A stretch of DNA of 17,508 nucleotides from Zetaproteobacteria bacterium (GCA_021545665.1 JAJRTX010000089.1:1-17508); one strand, 5' to 3'; counted from the stretch's first letter, positions 8,483-16,574 are shown. Notes: generated by a model from the letters alone, not told the origin. Translations and numbers: made by a program.

Positions 8483-9527
8483 GTAAAAAAGAAGAAGACA
8501 CGGAATTAGAAACTGCTGAAACTATCAAAGTTGGCAGTGAATCAGTAAATATTGAAGAACAAGGGGCCGCTGAAGAGAAAAAAAGCTCCCGCATTACTTT
8601 AATTTTATTAGCCATGGTCGTCGTCATATTGGGTGCCCTGGCGGCCAATGGCCAGTTGAAACCTTTGTATCATTCCTTCACTGGTTGGATCACCAGTTTT
8701 CTACTCATTCACTTGCACCTCCATCTACATTGGCCACATCTGAAGAAGTACAGCATGTACTTAATAAGCTTGATAAGCTGCAATTGGAACTGGCACACAA
8801 ACAGCAGTCGCCACCATCTGATGATATAGCAGAAAAACTGAGTTCAGAATTAGGTGCAGTTACCAGAGCATTAGATGTCCTGCACAATGAAACTATTGCC
8901 AATTTGAGTTCGGAATTAAATCAGCTAGCAGAAGAACAGAAAAAACTGCATGCCAGTTTACATAAACAGCAACAGGTAAACCTGCAAGTACGCTTGCGCT
9001 GGATCAGCGATCCGGCCAGCCGTTTGCCACAGATTAAACTGGCATGGGAAGAAATTTCACTACTGGGTGGGCTCAGCGCCGAGCAGCACGCTAAAGCAGA
9101 AGAAATGCATAGTCTGGCGCGGGACACAATTCAGACAATACATCAATGGCAGGCATCCCTGCAAAAATGGGTCGATACCCTGATGATTCCAGTACATAAG
9201 GATATTATACCGAAATTTGAGCAGCCATGGTTGGCTTGGGCTGTTGGCCAGTTTCATTTGCGCCCGGCACCATCTGATGAGGCGCGCCACCTGTCCCGTT
9301 TAAGAAGTGAGCTTGAAGATATTATAAGCCATCTGAAAATGGAAACATGGCCTGCTTAGAATAACTGGCAGCGACTACGTGCTCAACTGGTCTTACAGGC
9401 CAGAGCCCATCAGACCACGGACAGCACAGAACCGGTAGAGCTTAATCTTCCAGACAGCTTTGAATCAATTCAAGCCGACATCAATACATTGCAACAAACG
9501 GCACAACAATGGCTGGAGCAACCATGA
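8479..9527 (+). pseudogene. hemX: HemX-like membrane protein gene, broken by a frameshift and an in-frame stop
   Basis: HemX-type proteins have a short charged cytoplasmic start, one membrane segment and a periplasmic coiled-coil domain; their role is unclear despite the old label of uroporphyrinogen methyltransferase. Here frame 1 from the ATG at 8479 gives an acidic N-terminus and a membrane helix (about residues 39-58, ITLILLAMVVVILGALAA), then runs into low-complexity sequence and stops at 8829. The HemX-like coiled coil (SEEVQHVLNKLDKLQLELA onward) continues in the -1 frame. Adding one T to the T4 run at 8697-8700 would join the two. That frame then meets a TAG at 9357-9359 but stays open for 55 more codons (NNWQRLRAQLVLQARA...) to a TGA at 9525-9527. 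Both overlaps, with hemB and with hemY, are intact. It may be a recent pseudogene, an assembly or read error, or a recoded gene; two separate lesions favour decay or poor sequence. Confidence 0.75.
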
Positions 9528-10675
9528 TGCGACTGATTTTACTTCTTCTTTTTTCTCTGGCCATCACTGTTGCACTGATTGCTTTCCCGAATATCACTGA
9601 TCAGGCCCTTCGAGTCGAAGCTTTTGGCTGGCTGTTTGAGACAAGACAGGGCGCATTCATGGTTGCCCTGCTGGCACTGATCTGGCTACTCTGGTTACTG
9701 CAGAGAATCATTGGAGCGCTGTTTGCCGGTCCAGGAAATATCTGGCGTTCTCTGGTTACCGGTCGAAGCGAGCGCAATGAAAAGCGACTGCGTGAAGCAT
9801 TGGCTCAGTGGCTAGATCATCGCGGTGACCTTGGTAAAAAATCACTGAAACGGTCACGTGGCGTGATCCCCGGCTGGCTTCTGAGGATGCTGCGCGTGTT
9901 GATCACGCCTGCCCGGGAACTGGCAATAACAGATGAAAATGCAGATCCGTTGATTACGGCTTTAACAGCACGCATCGTGACTGGCCCGGGGCCCCACCTG
10001 AAACCCGATTTGACTACACGGAAAATTCATCTGGAAGCATGGTTAAAGGTACACCCTGGCGCACCTCTGGCCCTGAGTCGCATGGTGGATATTGCCGAAG
10101 AAGAGGGTAACTGGAAGAAGGTAGTTGAACTGCTTGAACAGACCTGGAAACAGGGGCAGAGCTCTTCTCATTCTCTTAAGCCGCGTCTGGCCAGAGGATA
10201 CATTGCTCTGGCTCGGAATGAGCCAGAGAATGCTATGGAATATTTACGCAAATCCTTTCGTTTATGCCCTGAACGCCGGGATGTCCTGATCGCATTCGGA
10301 CAGGCATCAGTACAAGCAGGTGATGTGAAGAAAGCAAGCCGTATATGGACAGAGTATCTGGAAGAAAATAGTGATTATGAAATTGCGAGCTTGTTGCTTG
10401 ATCTGGCAGCGCCCGATGTGCTGCATGTTTACCGTAATTATGAACCCATTGATGATAACCAGTTAAATCATGCCCAGCGATGGCTTCGTGCGCAGCTTGC
10501 ACATGAGGGAAAACTGGATGGGCTGGCTTTCGAACAAATGCAAATGCTGGCAGAGCAATCACATTCACCTGTAGTCTGGCAAAGTCTGGGGGATTGGCAT
10601 ATGGCCGCCAATAATCACGAGAAAGCTATGCTGTGTTACCGACAGGCTTTAGAATCTGCTGATCGCACGGTTTAG
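9524..10675 (+). CDS. hemY: HemY-like inner-membrane protein with TPR repeats
   Basis: Two membrane helices near the N-terminus (about residues 3-22 and 44-68, the second MVALLALIWLLWLLQRIIGA) are followed by a basic linker and an alpha-helical TPR-like domain. TPR-type units are visible around PLALSRMVDIAEEEGNWKKVVELLE, in PRLARGYIALARNEPENAMEYL and in the C-terminal SLGDWHMAANNHEKAMLCYRQALE. This is the proteobacterial HemY layout; it is unrelated to the protoporphyrinogen oxidase also called HemY, and its molecular role is unclear. The start is put at 9524 because ATGA there overlaps the end of the hemX frame, giving 383 aa; an ATG at 9509 would add five residues. It should be the last gene of the hemD-hemB-hemX-hemY unit. 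Confidence 0.85.
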   Translation: MMRLILLLLFSLAITVALIAFPNITDQALRVEAFGWLFETRQGAFMVALLALIWLLWLLQRIIGALFAGPGNIWRSLVTGRSERNEKRLREALAQWLDHRGDLGKKSLKRSRGVIPGWLLRMLRVLITPARELAITDENADPLITALTARIVTGPGPHLKPDLTTRKIHLEAWLKVHPGAPLALSRMVDIAEEEGNWKKVVELLEQTWKQGQSSSHSLKPRLARGYIALARNEPENAMEYLRKSFRLCPERRDVLIAFGQASVQAGDVKKASRIWTEYLEENSDYEIASLLLDLAAPDVLHVYRNYEPIDDNQLNHAQRWLRAQLAHEGKLDGLAFEQMQMLAEQSHSPVVWQSLGDWHMAANNHEKAMLCYRQALESADRTV

Positions 10676-11032
10676 ACCTCTGGAAATCAGGCTCTATCAA
10701 CTGTTAATGAGATTGAGCTTCAGATGTAATAGAGCCATCTGGATCAGATAAATTCAAGTTGCAGGGGAACTAGCTTTTAGCTGGATTCAAGACTTCTTGA
10801 AGCTCCCGATAGCCAGGGCATTTTCCGGGTCGAGGATTCATCTTTCTGCACCTTTGCAAAAGCACGACCTTTCGAGAAATCCTAATGTAGCATGACTGGT
10901 GTGTTCCAGCAGTCTGTCAGACTCAGGGGGGCCACAGGTGAATCCAGAACAGGGCGGATTATACTATGGTTTGCTTCCTCCTGCTGTTTTGATCATGATC
11001 GCTCTCCCGAAATTCTGATTCTTGGAGAATAT
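10676..11032. other. 357-bp non-coding gap between hemY and the M16 peptidase genes
   Basis: GGCTCTAT/ATAGAGCC (10690-10697 and 10729-10736) could close a large imperfect stem right after hemY. TTCAAG-ACTT-CTTGAA (10786-10801) is a compact palindrome without a T-run. AGTCTGTCAGACT (10911-10923) followed by G6 resembles the end of the 165-bp repeat at 16669-16833. TATACT at about 10960-10965, in GGCGGATTATACTATGG, is a plausible -10 box for the peptidase operon, with no clear -35. An in-frame extension of the peptidase ORF back to 10892 lacks a start signal and is probably not translated. No tRNA or other RNA gene was seen. Confidence 0.4.
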
Positions 11033-12367
11033 ATGAACCTTCGATTTATAATGGCACTCTTTTTTCTGAACGGCTTGCCACTAACGGCTGTGGCAGCAAC
11101 ACAGTTACAGGAAATCACGTATAAGAATGGTGTAAAGCTGATCGTTGAAGAGGATCACTCTGCTCCGGTTGCCATGGTGCAGGTTTGGCTCAAAATTGGC
11201 GGGCGAGATGAACTGCCGGGAAAAACCGGGCTGGCCCATGTATTTGAACATATGATGTTCAAGGGCTCAAAGAAGCTGGATGCCGGAGAATTTTCCAAGC
11301 GTATTGCAGCTATGGGCGGCAGAGATAATGCTTTCACCAGTACTGATTTTACCGCTTATTTTGAAACTGTTCCGGCCGGTAAAGTTGATGAAGTGCTAAC
11401 AATGGAAGCAGAACGCTTCGGGCATCTGAAGCTCAGGGATGAAGACTTTCAGAAAGAAATTAAAGTAATCATGGAAGAGCGACGCATGCGAACTGAGGAT
11501 GATCCGAACAGCCATATGTTTGAAGAGCTGTCGGCCGCCGCGCTGCGCCTTCACCCCTATCGCAATCCCGTAATTGGTTGGATGCAGGATTTGCAACGCC
11601 TGACTATAAAGGATGTGCGTGCTTTCTACAGTCAGCACTATGTGCCCGGAAATGCCACGGTTGTTATCGTTGGTGATGTGGATTTTGATCATGTGAAAAA
11701 AACGGTAGCACGCACATTCGGGCGCATGAAAGCCAAACCTGTTGCAGAGCGTTTTAATCCGGTGGAGCCGGAGCCGTTCGGCCCCAAGCGCGTTATAGTG
11801 AAATTACCAGCCCAGTTACCGATGCTGGCCGTCAGCATTCCAACACCGGTATGGAAGCCGGGTGAAAATGACCGGCAGGTAGCAGCTCTGGCTGTTGCCA
11901 CACATGTGTTGGCCGGAGGACGTACGGCACGCATACAGCAGGAGCTGGTGGATGATCAGCGCAAGGCTTTTTCAGCCAGTGCCGGTTACGATCCCTTCAG
12001 CATGGGACTCGACCTCTGGTATGCCTATGCCATGCTTGGACCGAAACAGACACCGGAAGCATTTGAAAAAGCACTGTGGATATTGATGGCGGATTTGGCA
12101 GAGACTCCAGTCAGCGATAAGCGGCTGGCAGCAGCCAAAAGAAATATGATTGCCGCTCAGGTATTCGCACAGGACTCCCTGTATCTCCGTGCCAAGAATA
12201 TAGGTCGTATGGAAGTGGTTGGCATCGGTGCCAGCCACCGTGATGAATGGTTGGAAGCTATTCGCAAGGTTTCTGCTGAAGATGTGCAAAAGGTTGCAGG
12301 CAAATGGTTGCGTCCTGAACGTGCCACCACTGGAATTTTACTACCCGTTAAGCCGGAGGTGAAATGA
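11033..12367 (+). CDS. Periplasmic M16-family zinc metallopeptidase, catalytic subunit
   Basis: Pitrilysin/processing-peptidase-like zinc protease, 444 aa from the chosen start. The inverted zinc motif HVFEH (H69, E72, H73) is followed 76 residues later by E149 in KEIKVIMEER, the expected third ligand. FTSTDFTAYFETVP is the typical strand region after the helix. The first 22 residues (MNLRFIMALFFLNGLPLTAVAA) look like a signal peptide, so it probably acts in the periplasm. The start at 11033 is preferred over an upstream in-frame one because GGAG (11024-11027) precedes it and the signal peptide begins there. Its TGA overlaps the start of the next M16 gene (ATGA at 12364-12367), as expected for subunits made in equal amounts. 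Substrate unknown. Confidence 0.93.
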   Translation: MNLRFIMALFFLNGLPLTAVAATQLQEITYKNGVKLIVEEDHSAPVAMVQVWLKIGGRDELPGKTGLAHVFEHMMFKGSKKLDAGEFSKRIAAMGGRDNAFTSTDFTAYFETVPAGKVDEVLTMEAERFGHLKLRDEDFQKEIKVIMEERRMRTEDDPNSHMFEELSAAALRLHPYRNPVIGWMQDLQRLTIKDVRAFYSQHYVPGNATVVIVGDVDFDHVKKTVARTFGRMKAKPVAERFNPVEPEPFGPKRVIVKLPAQLPMLAVSIPTPVWKPGENDRQVAALAVATHVLAGGRTARIQQELVDDQRKAFSASAGYDPFSMGLDLWYAYAMLGPKQTPEAFEKALWILMADLAETPVSDKRLAAAKRNMIAAQVFAQDSLYLRAKNIGRMEVVGIGASHRDEWLEAIRKVSAEDVQKVAGKWLRPERATTGILLPVKPEVK

Positions 12368-13683
12368 TAAAACTACGTTTTCCTTCTCTCCTGATATCTG
12401 TTTTCATACTGCTGTTCATTGCCATAACATCTGCTCAGGCTGTGCCACCAATTCAGCAGATTAAACTGGATAATGGCCTGCGTGTTTTGCTGATTGAAGC
12501 GCACAATGTACCTATGGTGACCATGCAGCTGGTCATGCCGGCCGGCAGTCGCTTTGATGCTGCTGGCAAGGGAGGCACGGCCACACTGCTGGCAGAGATG
12601 CTGACTGACCATACAGCTATTCATGATGACAAAGCCTGGGCCAGTTTGTTGGATGAGGGCCCCATCCATATGGGGGCAGGTGCCAGCCGTGATGACATGC
12701 ATATATCTCTGACTGTGCTTAAAAAATCATTGCAGCCGGGACTTGATGCCCTGGCGGAGGCACTGTTGCAGCCGGGCTGGAATAAAAAACGATTTAATAT
12801 TCTCAAACAGGACAGCATTGCTGCAGCACAAAAGGGTCAGGAAAATCCGGGGACGCGAGCTTCACAGGCTGCAGCAGAATTGTTGTTCGGAGATCATCCA
12901 TATGGCCATCGACCGGGAGGCAGTTTGCAGAGTCTGCCCGGCATAAAACTAACTGATCTGAAATCGTTGTATGAGGCTCAACTTAAACCGCAGGGGGCGG
13001 TACTGGCGGTCAGCGGCGATATCACGCTCACCGAACTCGTGCCGCTGTTACAGACCAAACTGGTAAACTGGCAGGGCAACCCGGTAAAAAGCATGAAGGA
13101 TATAAGCCCTGCTGCGACGCTTAGCGGCAGGCAGACAGATGTAAAACTGCCTACAACACAGACTCTGGTACAGTTGCTGCGATTGGGCCCGGCCCGGGGT
13201 GATGCAGATTTTTTTCCGGTATTTGTATTGAACCACATTCTGGGTGGTGGTGGATTTGCATCGCGCCTGATGGAAGAAGTGCGTGAGAAGCGCGGACTGG
13301 TCTATGGCGTTTATTCCTATTTTCTGCCTCTGGCAGTGCCCGGTACTTTTGCCATCACGCTGCAAACACGTGCTGATCAAGCTGAACAGGCGGAAGCAGT
13401 AGTGCGTGAGCTTCTTGCCGATATGTCCGCAGGAAAAATAACAAAAAAACAGATGCGTGCCAGCAAGAACAATCTCATTGGCAGCTTTGCCCAGCGTATG
13501 GATTCGAACAGGGAACGAGTCGGGCTTCTGGCAATGATCGGAATCTATAATCTGCCTCTGGATTACCTGAGCGTGTGGAGCAAGCGGGTAGAGGCGGTGA
13601 CACTGAAACAACTACGTCAGCAGGCAGCTTTTTATCTGGATCCCAAGACATGGAACCGGGTTCGTGTGGGTGCAAATCTTTAA
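12364..13683 (+). CDS. M16-family peptidase-like protein, non-catalytic partner subunit
   Basis: Same fold as its upstream neighbour (VPPIQQIKLDNGLRVLLIEA matches the M16 N-terminal start), 439 aa, with a signal-peptide-like first 26 residues ending SAQA. The zinc motif is lost: where the partner has GLAHVFEH this protein has GTATLLAE (71-78), so both histidines and the glutamate are replaced. The C-terminal domain keeps GGGGFASRLMEEVREKRGLVY (about 293-313), the R/Y region that in bacterial M16 heterodimers is supplied by the inactive subunit to bind substrate. The pair therefore looks like one heterodimeric protease. The TAA is immediately followed by the TTG start of rsmD. Confidence 0.92.
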   Translation: MIKLRFPSLLISVFILLFIAITSAQAVPPIQQIKLDNGLRVLLIEAHNVPMVTMQLVMPAGSRFDAAGKGGTATLLAEMLTDHTAIHDDKAWASLLDEGPIHMGAGASRDDMHISLTVLKKSLQPGLDALAEALLQPGWNKKRFNILKQDSIAAAQKGQENPGTRASQAAAELLFGDHPYGHRPGGSLQSLPGIKLTDLKSLYEAQLKPQGAVLAVSGDITLTELVPLLQTKLVNWQGNPVKSMKDISPAATLSGRQTDVKLPTTQTLVQLLRLGPARGDADFFPVFVLNHILGGGGFASRLMEEVREKRGLVYGVYSYFLPLAVPGTFAITLQTRADQAEQAEAVVRELLADMSAGKITKKQMRASKNNLIGSFAQRMDSNRERVGLLAMIGIYNLPLDYLSVWSKRVEAVTLKQLRQQAAFYLDPKTWNRVRVGANL

Positions 13684-14226
13684 TTGAAAATCACCGCCGG
13701 GGTGCTGCGTGGACGAAAACTACAAGTGCCCGACATTCCGGGCCTTCGACCCACGCCATCGAAAGTGCGTGAGGCATTGTTCAATATTCTTGGCAATGTA
13801 GATGATTTTCGCATGCTGGATCTGTTTTCAGGTTCGGGAATTATGGCTTTGGAGGCACTGTCACGCGGGGCGGCTACAGTTATTTCTATTGAGCAGAACC
13901 GGCGCGCCACACGCTCTATGGATCAACTCAGAGCTACGTTAAATCTGACTGAAGCATGGCGAATTATGCCGATGAGTGTTGAAAAGGGTTTATCCAGCCT
14001 TGCTGAACAATCATTCGATCTGGTTTTTGCCGATCCCCCTTATGAGAAAGGCTTTGCCAAAAAACTGCCACTCCTGCTGAATACATGTGGCATTCATTGC
14101 AGCAGGCTGGTGATTGAAGAATCAGCTCGTGTCCATGTCGAATGGTCAGAGGGCTGGCACTGTCGGCAATTGAGACGTTATGGCGATACCGTACTGCATT
14201 TTCTTGAGCCGGATGAGGGGAGTTAA
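13684..14226 (+). CDS. rsmD: 16S rRNA (guanine(966)-N(2))-methyltransferase RsmD
   Basis: SAM-dependent methyltransferase that modifies G966 of 16S rRNA in E. coli, 180 aa. KITAGVLRGRKLQVP (2-16) and LRPTPSKVREALFNIL (21-36) are the family signatures. DLFSGSG (46-52) is the SAM-binding motif, E70 in ISIEQN should bind the ribose, and DPPY (117-120) is the catalytic motif of N-methyltransferases. The start is TTG at 13684, directly after the stop of the M16 partner gene and without a clear Shine-Dalgarno, so translation is probably coupled. No ATG is available near the conserved N-terminus. hemC follows after 91 bp. Confidence 0.94.
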   Translation: MKITAGVLRGRKLQVPDIPGLRPTPSKVREALFNILGNVDDFRMLDLFSGSGIMALEALSRGAATVISIEQNRRATRSMDQLRATLNLTEAWRIMPMSVEKGLSSLAEQSFDLVFADPPYEKGFAKKLPLLLNTCGIHCSRLVIEESARVHVEWSEGWHCRQLRRYGDTVLHFLEPDEGS

Positions 14227-14286
14227 ATCATCAGCTTTCCTAATGCTCACCAGCTCGCTACGTTTCGGTTCTAATCTGGATTATTT

Positions 14287-14316
14287 ATGAATAGTCCGGG
14301 TATGTCTGGAGGTTGA
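14287..14316 (+). promoter_or_regulatory. Nine-codon upstream ORF covering the hemC ribosome binding site
   Basis: ATG at 14287 opens a 9-residue frame (MNSPGMSGG) whose TGA at 14314-14316 ends one base before the hemC GTG at 14318. The hemC Shine-Dalgarno GGAGG (14308-14312) lies inside it. Such an arrangement could couple or modulate hemC translation, but the mini-ORF has no strong ribosome binding site of its own and may be chance. Confidence 0.2.
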
Positions 14317-14317
14317 T

Positions 14318-15241
14318 GTGACCCATATTCGTATTGCGACCCGTCGTTCACCGCTTGCACTATGGCAGGCTGAATATATTGCTACCGAGCTTGAGCGGTT
14401 GTTTCCGGGCCTGACCACGGAATTGGTCAAAATCATCACCAGGGGAGATAAGATACTTGATGTGCCGCTGGCACAGGTTGGGGGCAAGGGCCTGTTCACC
14501 AAGGAGATCGATGAGGCGCTACTTGATGGCCGGGCTGATATTGCCGTGCATTCAATGAAAGATGTGCCCACCGAGTTACCTGAAGGAACCGGCATTCGCG
14601 CTTATCCCAAACGTGAAGACCCGCGTGATGCAATTGCAACAATTACAGGTGGTGGACTCGATAGTCTGCCCGAGGGTGCAACTATCGGCACTTCCAGTCT
14701 GCGTCGTGTGGCGCAGATCAACGCCAAGCACCCATCATTCAAATGCGTTTCCATTCGTGGCAATATCCAGACACGTTTATCCAAACTGGGCAACGAGGTT
14801 GATGCGGTGATTCTTGCTGCTGCAGGCGTTCAACGCATGGGTATGGCGGATCAAATGCATGATTTCATTGATACAGATGAGATGCTCCCGGCTGTAGCCC
14901 AAGGCACGCTTGGTATTCAGACGCGTGATGCCGATATTGAAATCAATGCTATGGTCGATGCTCTGAATGATGCCGATACAGTAGACCGTACCCGCGCCGA
15001 ACGCGCTTTTCTGGCCAGACTGGAAGGCGGCTGCCAGGTGCCGATTGCAGCCTTTGCCACACTGGATGGTGTTACACTGACCTTGCAGGGACTGGTTGCA
15101 GAAGTGGATGGTTCGGTAATTATCCGTCGCCAGACTTCAGGCAGCCGCTCCGAAGGCGAGGCTATGGGCATATCACTGGCTGATGAGGTACTGGATGCTG
15201 GTGGCAGGCCTATTCTGGAAGCTTTGTACGCGGAAAGTTAG
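14318..15241 (+). CDS. hemC: Porphobilinogen deaminase (hydroxymethylbilane synthase)
   Basis: Polymerises four porphobilinogens into hydroxymethylbilane, the HemD substrate; 307 aa, normal length. IRIATRRSPLALWQA (4-18) is the standard N-terminus. VGGKGLFTKEIDEAL (54-68), HSMKDVPTELP (78-88) with the catalytic D82, and GTSSLRRVAQI (124-134) with the substrate-binding arginines are all intact. C239 in LEGGCQVPIAA carries the dipyrromethane cofactor. The start is GTG at 14318, five bases after GGAGG; the overlapping ATG at 14316 reads straight into a stop. It lies at the end of the rightward block, closed by the terminator at 15387-15423, and is far from hemD, which often follows hemC directly. 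Confidence 0.97.
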   Translation: MTHIRIATRRSPLALWQAEYIATELERLFPGLTTELVKIITRGDKILDVPLAQVGGKGLFTKEIDEALLDGRADIAVHSMKDVPTELPEGTGIRAYPKREDPRDAIATITGGGLDSLPEGATIGTSSLRRVAQINAKHPSFKCVSIRGNIQTRLSKLGNEVDAVILAAAGVQRMGMADQMHDFIDTDEMLPAVAQGTLGIQTRDADIEINAMVDALNDADTVDRTRAERAFLARLEGGCQVPIAAFATLDGVTLTLQGLVAEVDGSVIIRRQTSGSRSEGEAMGISLADEVLDAGGRPILEALYAES

Positions 15242-15386
15242 CCCCGGAAAGCAAAACAGAACTTTTCTTCATCAAGGGTTCATCTTTTTCAATTATTGTG
15301 TGCAACGTCACATCTTTGACTTGAAGTGATATTAAGCTGAATCACACTGTTAAGCAGCAGTAAAAAGTGATTTTCTCAATAGAATT
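15242..15386. other. Region between hemC and its terminator
   Basis: This AT-rich stretch has no convincing ORF. GTGAT/ATCAC (15326-15330 and 15341-15345) can form a short hairpin. The 145-nt distance from the hemC stop to the terminator leaves room for a long 3' UTR or a small RNA. TTGACT at about 15318 looks like a -35 box, but no -10 lies 16-18 bases after it. Confidence 0.3.
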
Positions 15387-15423
15387 AAAAAGGCAGGGCC
15401 TCAAGCCCCCTGCCTTTTTTTTT
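15387..15423 (+). terminator. Intrinsic terminator, probably bidirectional, between hemC and the YdjM-like gene
   Basis: GGCAGGG (15392-15398) pairs with CCCTGCC (15408-15414) around a 9-nt loop and is followed by nine Ts (15415-15423). Five As precede the stem (15387-15391), so it can also stop transcripts arriving from the minus-strand gene that ends at 15533. The position between convergent genes fits both uses. Confidence 0.9.
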
Positions 15424-15532
15424 GTTCTAAACCTTTCAAATCAATCACCTTACAGGAAGCCACCACCGCTTTCACCTTTACAATGACCATGGGCCGAACA
15501 GATATTACCGAATTACAGATAGCCCCTGTGAA

Positions 15533-16168
15533 TTAAATCACCACGGGGAAAGGTGAAAAGACAAAACCAAGACCAACAGCAAAGTACAATAGCAGATAAG
15601 AAACCCAGGCCGATGTGCTGAACAGAGTTAAAGCACTGCCAAAAGATTGTTTAAAAGTGCCGCCCATTAAGTCTACGCTGTACATTTCATCCAGCAACAG
15701 ATGCAATAAATAGCCGCCGGAAATGAATAATGCAGCCAGCCATGTAAAATTTACCGTCCAGTGAAGTAAATGAATTCCGGGCAGGACGACCAGCAGGCCG
15801 CTTAACAGGGCGGCAGGCAAGGAATGAAACAGCCCCCGGTGAATTGTAATGCGGGTAAAGACATGCAAAATGATGTAGCGCATGAACAGTCCGCCTGTAC
15901 CAGCCAGAAGCAGCAGGGTATATATATTCATTTTACCCTGATATGAAAAAACCAGAGCAGCAGTGACAGCGAAACTGAGAATTCCAAAAATTAACCGAGC
16001 CGGAATAGAATGATCCGAATCAATGTCTGGCAATACGCCTGCAATAATACCCAGAGGCAGCAGCAACAGAGCCTGCGATTGCGTAATTATATCCGCTTGC
16101 AGGCAAATACCGGTTGCCGCCAGTGAAGCGATTCCGGCAACGGTTATGTGAGTATTAAAATTGGCCAT
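15533..16168 (-). CDS. YdjM/DUF457-like membrane-bound metal-dependent hydrolase family protein
   Basis: Predicted inner-membrane protein of 211 aa with about five or six hydrophobic helices. Conserved polar signatures sit between them: NTHITVAG (5-12), LPDIDSDHS (46-54), HRGLFHSLPAA (110-120) and HLLLDEMYSVDL (156-167). These His/Asp clusters are those of the YdjM/YfhO-like DUF457 family, annotated as metal-dependent hydrolases; the reaction is not established. The start is put at 16168, seven codons inside the longest frame, because GAGG lies about five bases before that ATG and the protein then begins MANFNTHITV, as is usual for the family. The EF-hand gene lies 82 bp upstream on the same strand and may share its transcript. 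Confidence 0.82.
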   Translation of the reverse strand: MANFNTHITVAGIASLAATGICLQADIITQSQALLLLPLGIIAGVLPDIDSDHSIPARLIFGILSFAVTAALVFSYQGKMNIYTLLLLAGTGGLFMRYIILHVFTRITIHRGLFHSLPAALLSGLLVVLPGIHLLHWTVNFTWLAALFISGGYLLHLLLDEMYSVDLMGGTFKQSFGSALTLFSTSAWVSYLLLYFAVGLGFVFSPFPVVI

Positions 16169-16250
16169 AATCACCTCTCTACAACCCACATGGTCGTCAG
16201 ATTATGCCCTTATGCCGTGAGCCATCTCACCAGTGAGTCAGTTGGCCTGC

Positions 16251-16574
16251 TCAGGTGACAACATCTTTCCCCTTCTCTTCGTTCAGAAATGGTTTGATCA
16301 ACTCTTCCAGCCAGCCTTCCATTTTCTTCATGTGTTCCTTTACACCATCAAAATCTTCATCGGAAAGAGCGCCATCTTTATTTCTGTCCAGTGCATCAAA
16401 CGTCTTTCGTGTCGAAGCCTCAACATGCCTCATCACTTCTTCAAAGGTAATGCGGCCATCACCATTGGCATCAAAATCATCTTTATCAGCAGCATAAACG
16501 GGCGAACCACATAACAAGCTAGCCATGAGCAAGATTGCCAGACCAGAAGTTTTTGCGAATTTCTGAACGACCAT
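16251..16574 (-). CDS. Small secreted EF-hand calcium-binding protein
   Basis: A 107-aa protein with a typical Sec signal peptide (MVVQKFAKTSGLAILLMASL..., likely cut after VYA at residue 28) and two EF-hand loops. Loop 1 is DANGDGRITFEE (35-46). Loop 2 is DRNKDGALSDED (63-74), with Asp in place of the usual Glu at position 12, which may weaken or alter calcium binding. A charged amphipathic tail follows. It should be periplasmic. The start at 16574 is chosen over the longer frame (16613) because GGAGG stands seven bases before it and the signal peptide begins there. The specific function is unknown. Confidence 0.85.
   Translation of the reverse strand: MVVQKFAKTSGLAILLMASLLCGSPVYAADKDDFDANGDGRITFEEVMRHVEASTRKTFDALDRNKDGALSDEDFDGVKEHMKKMEGWLEELIKPFLNEEKGKDVVT

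Noticed and set aside
10892..11032. In-frame N-terminal extension of the first M16 peptidase
   Set aside because: The added 47 residues are not family-like, lack a ribosome binding site and would bury the signal peptide that starts at 11033.
10676..11032. tRNA or riboswitch in the 357-bp gap
   Set aside because: No cloverleaf with a GGTTCGAATCC-like arm and no known aptamer core was seen; only short palindromes are present.
13048..13611. 187-codon minus-strand ORF inside the second M16 gene
   Set aside because: It is antisense to a clear M16 protein; its His/Cys/Gln-rich composition is what the reverse strand of this gene would give.
15424..15532. Minus-strand fragment reading NICSAHGHCKGESGGGFL before a stop
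   Set aside because: It looks protein-like, but an in-frame stop lies just upstream and no start codon is available, so a gene cannot be supported.
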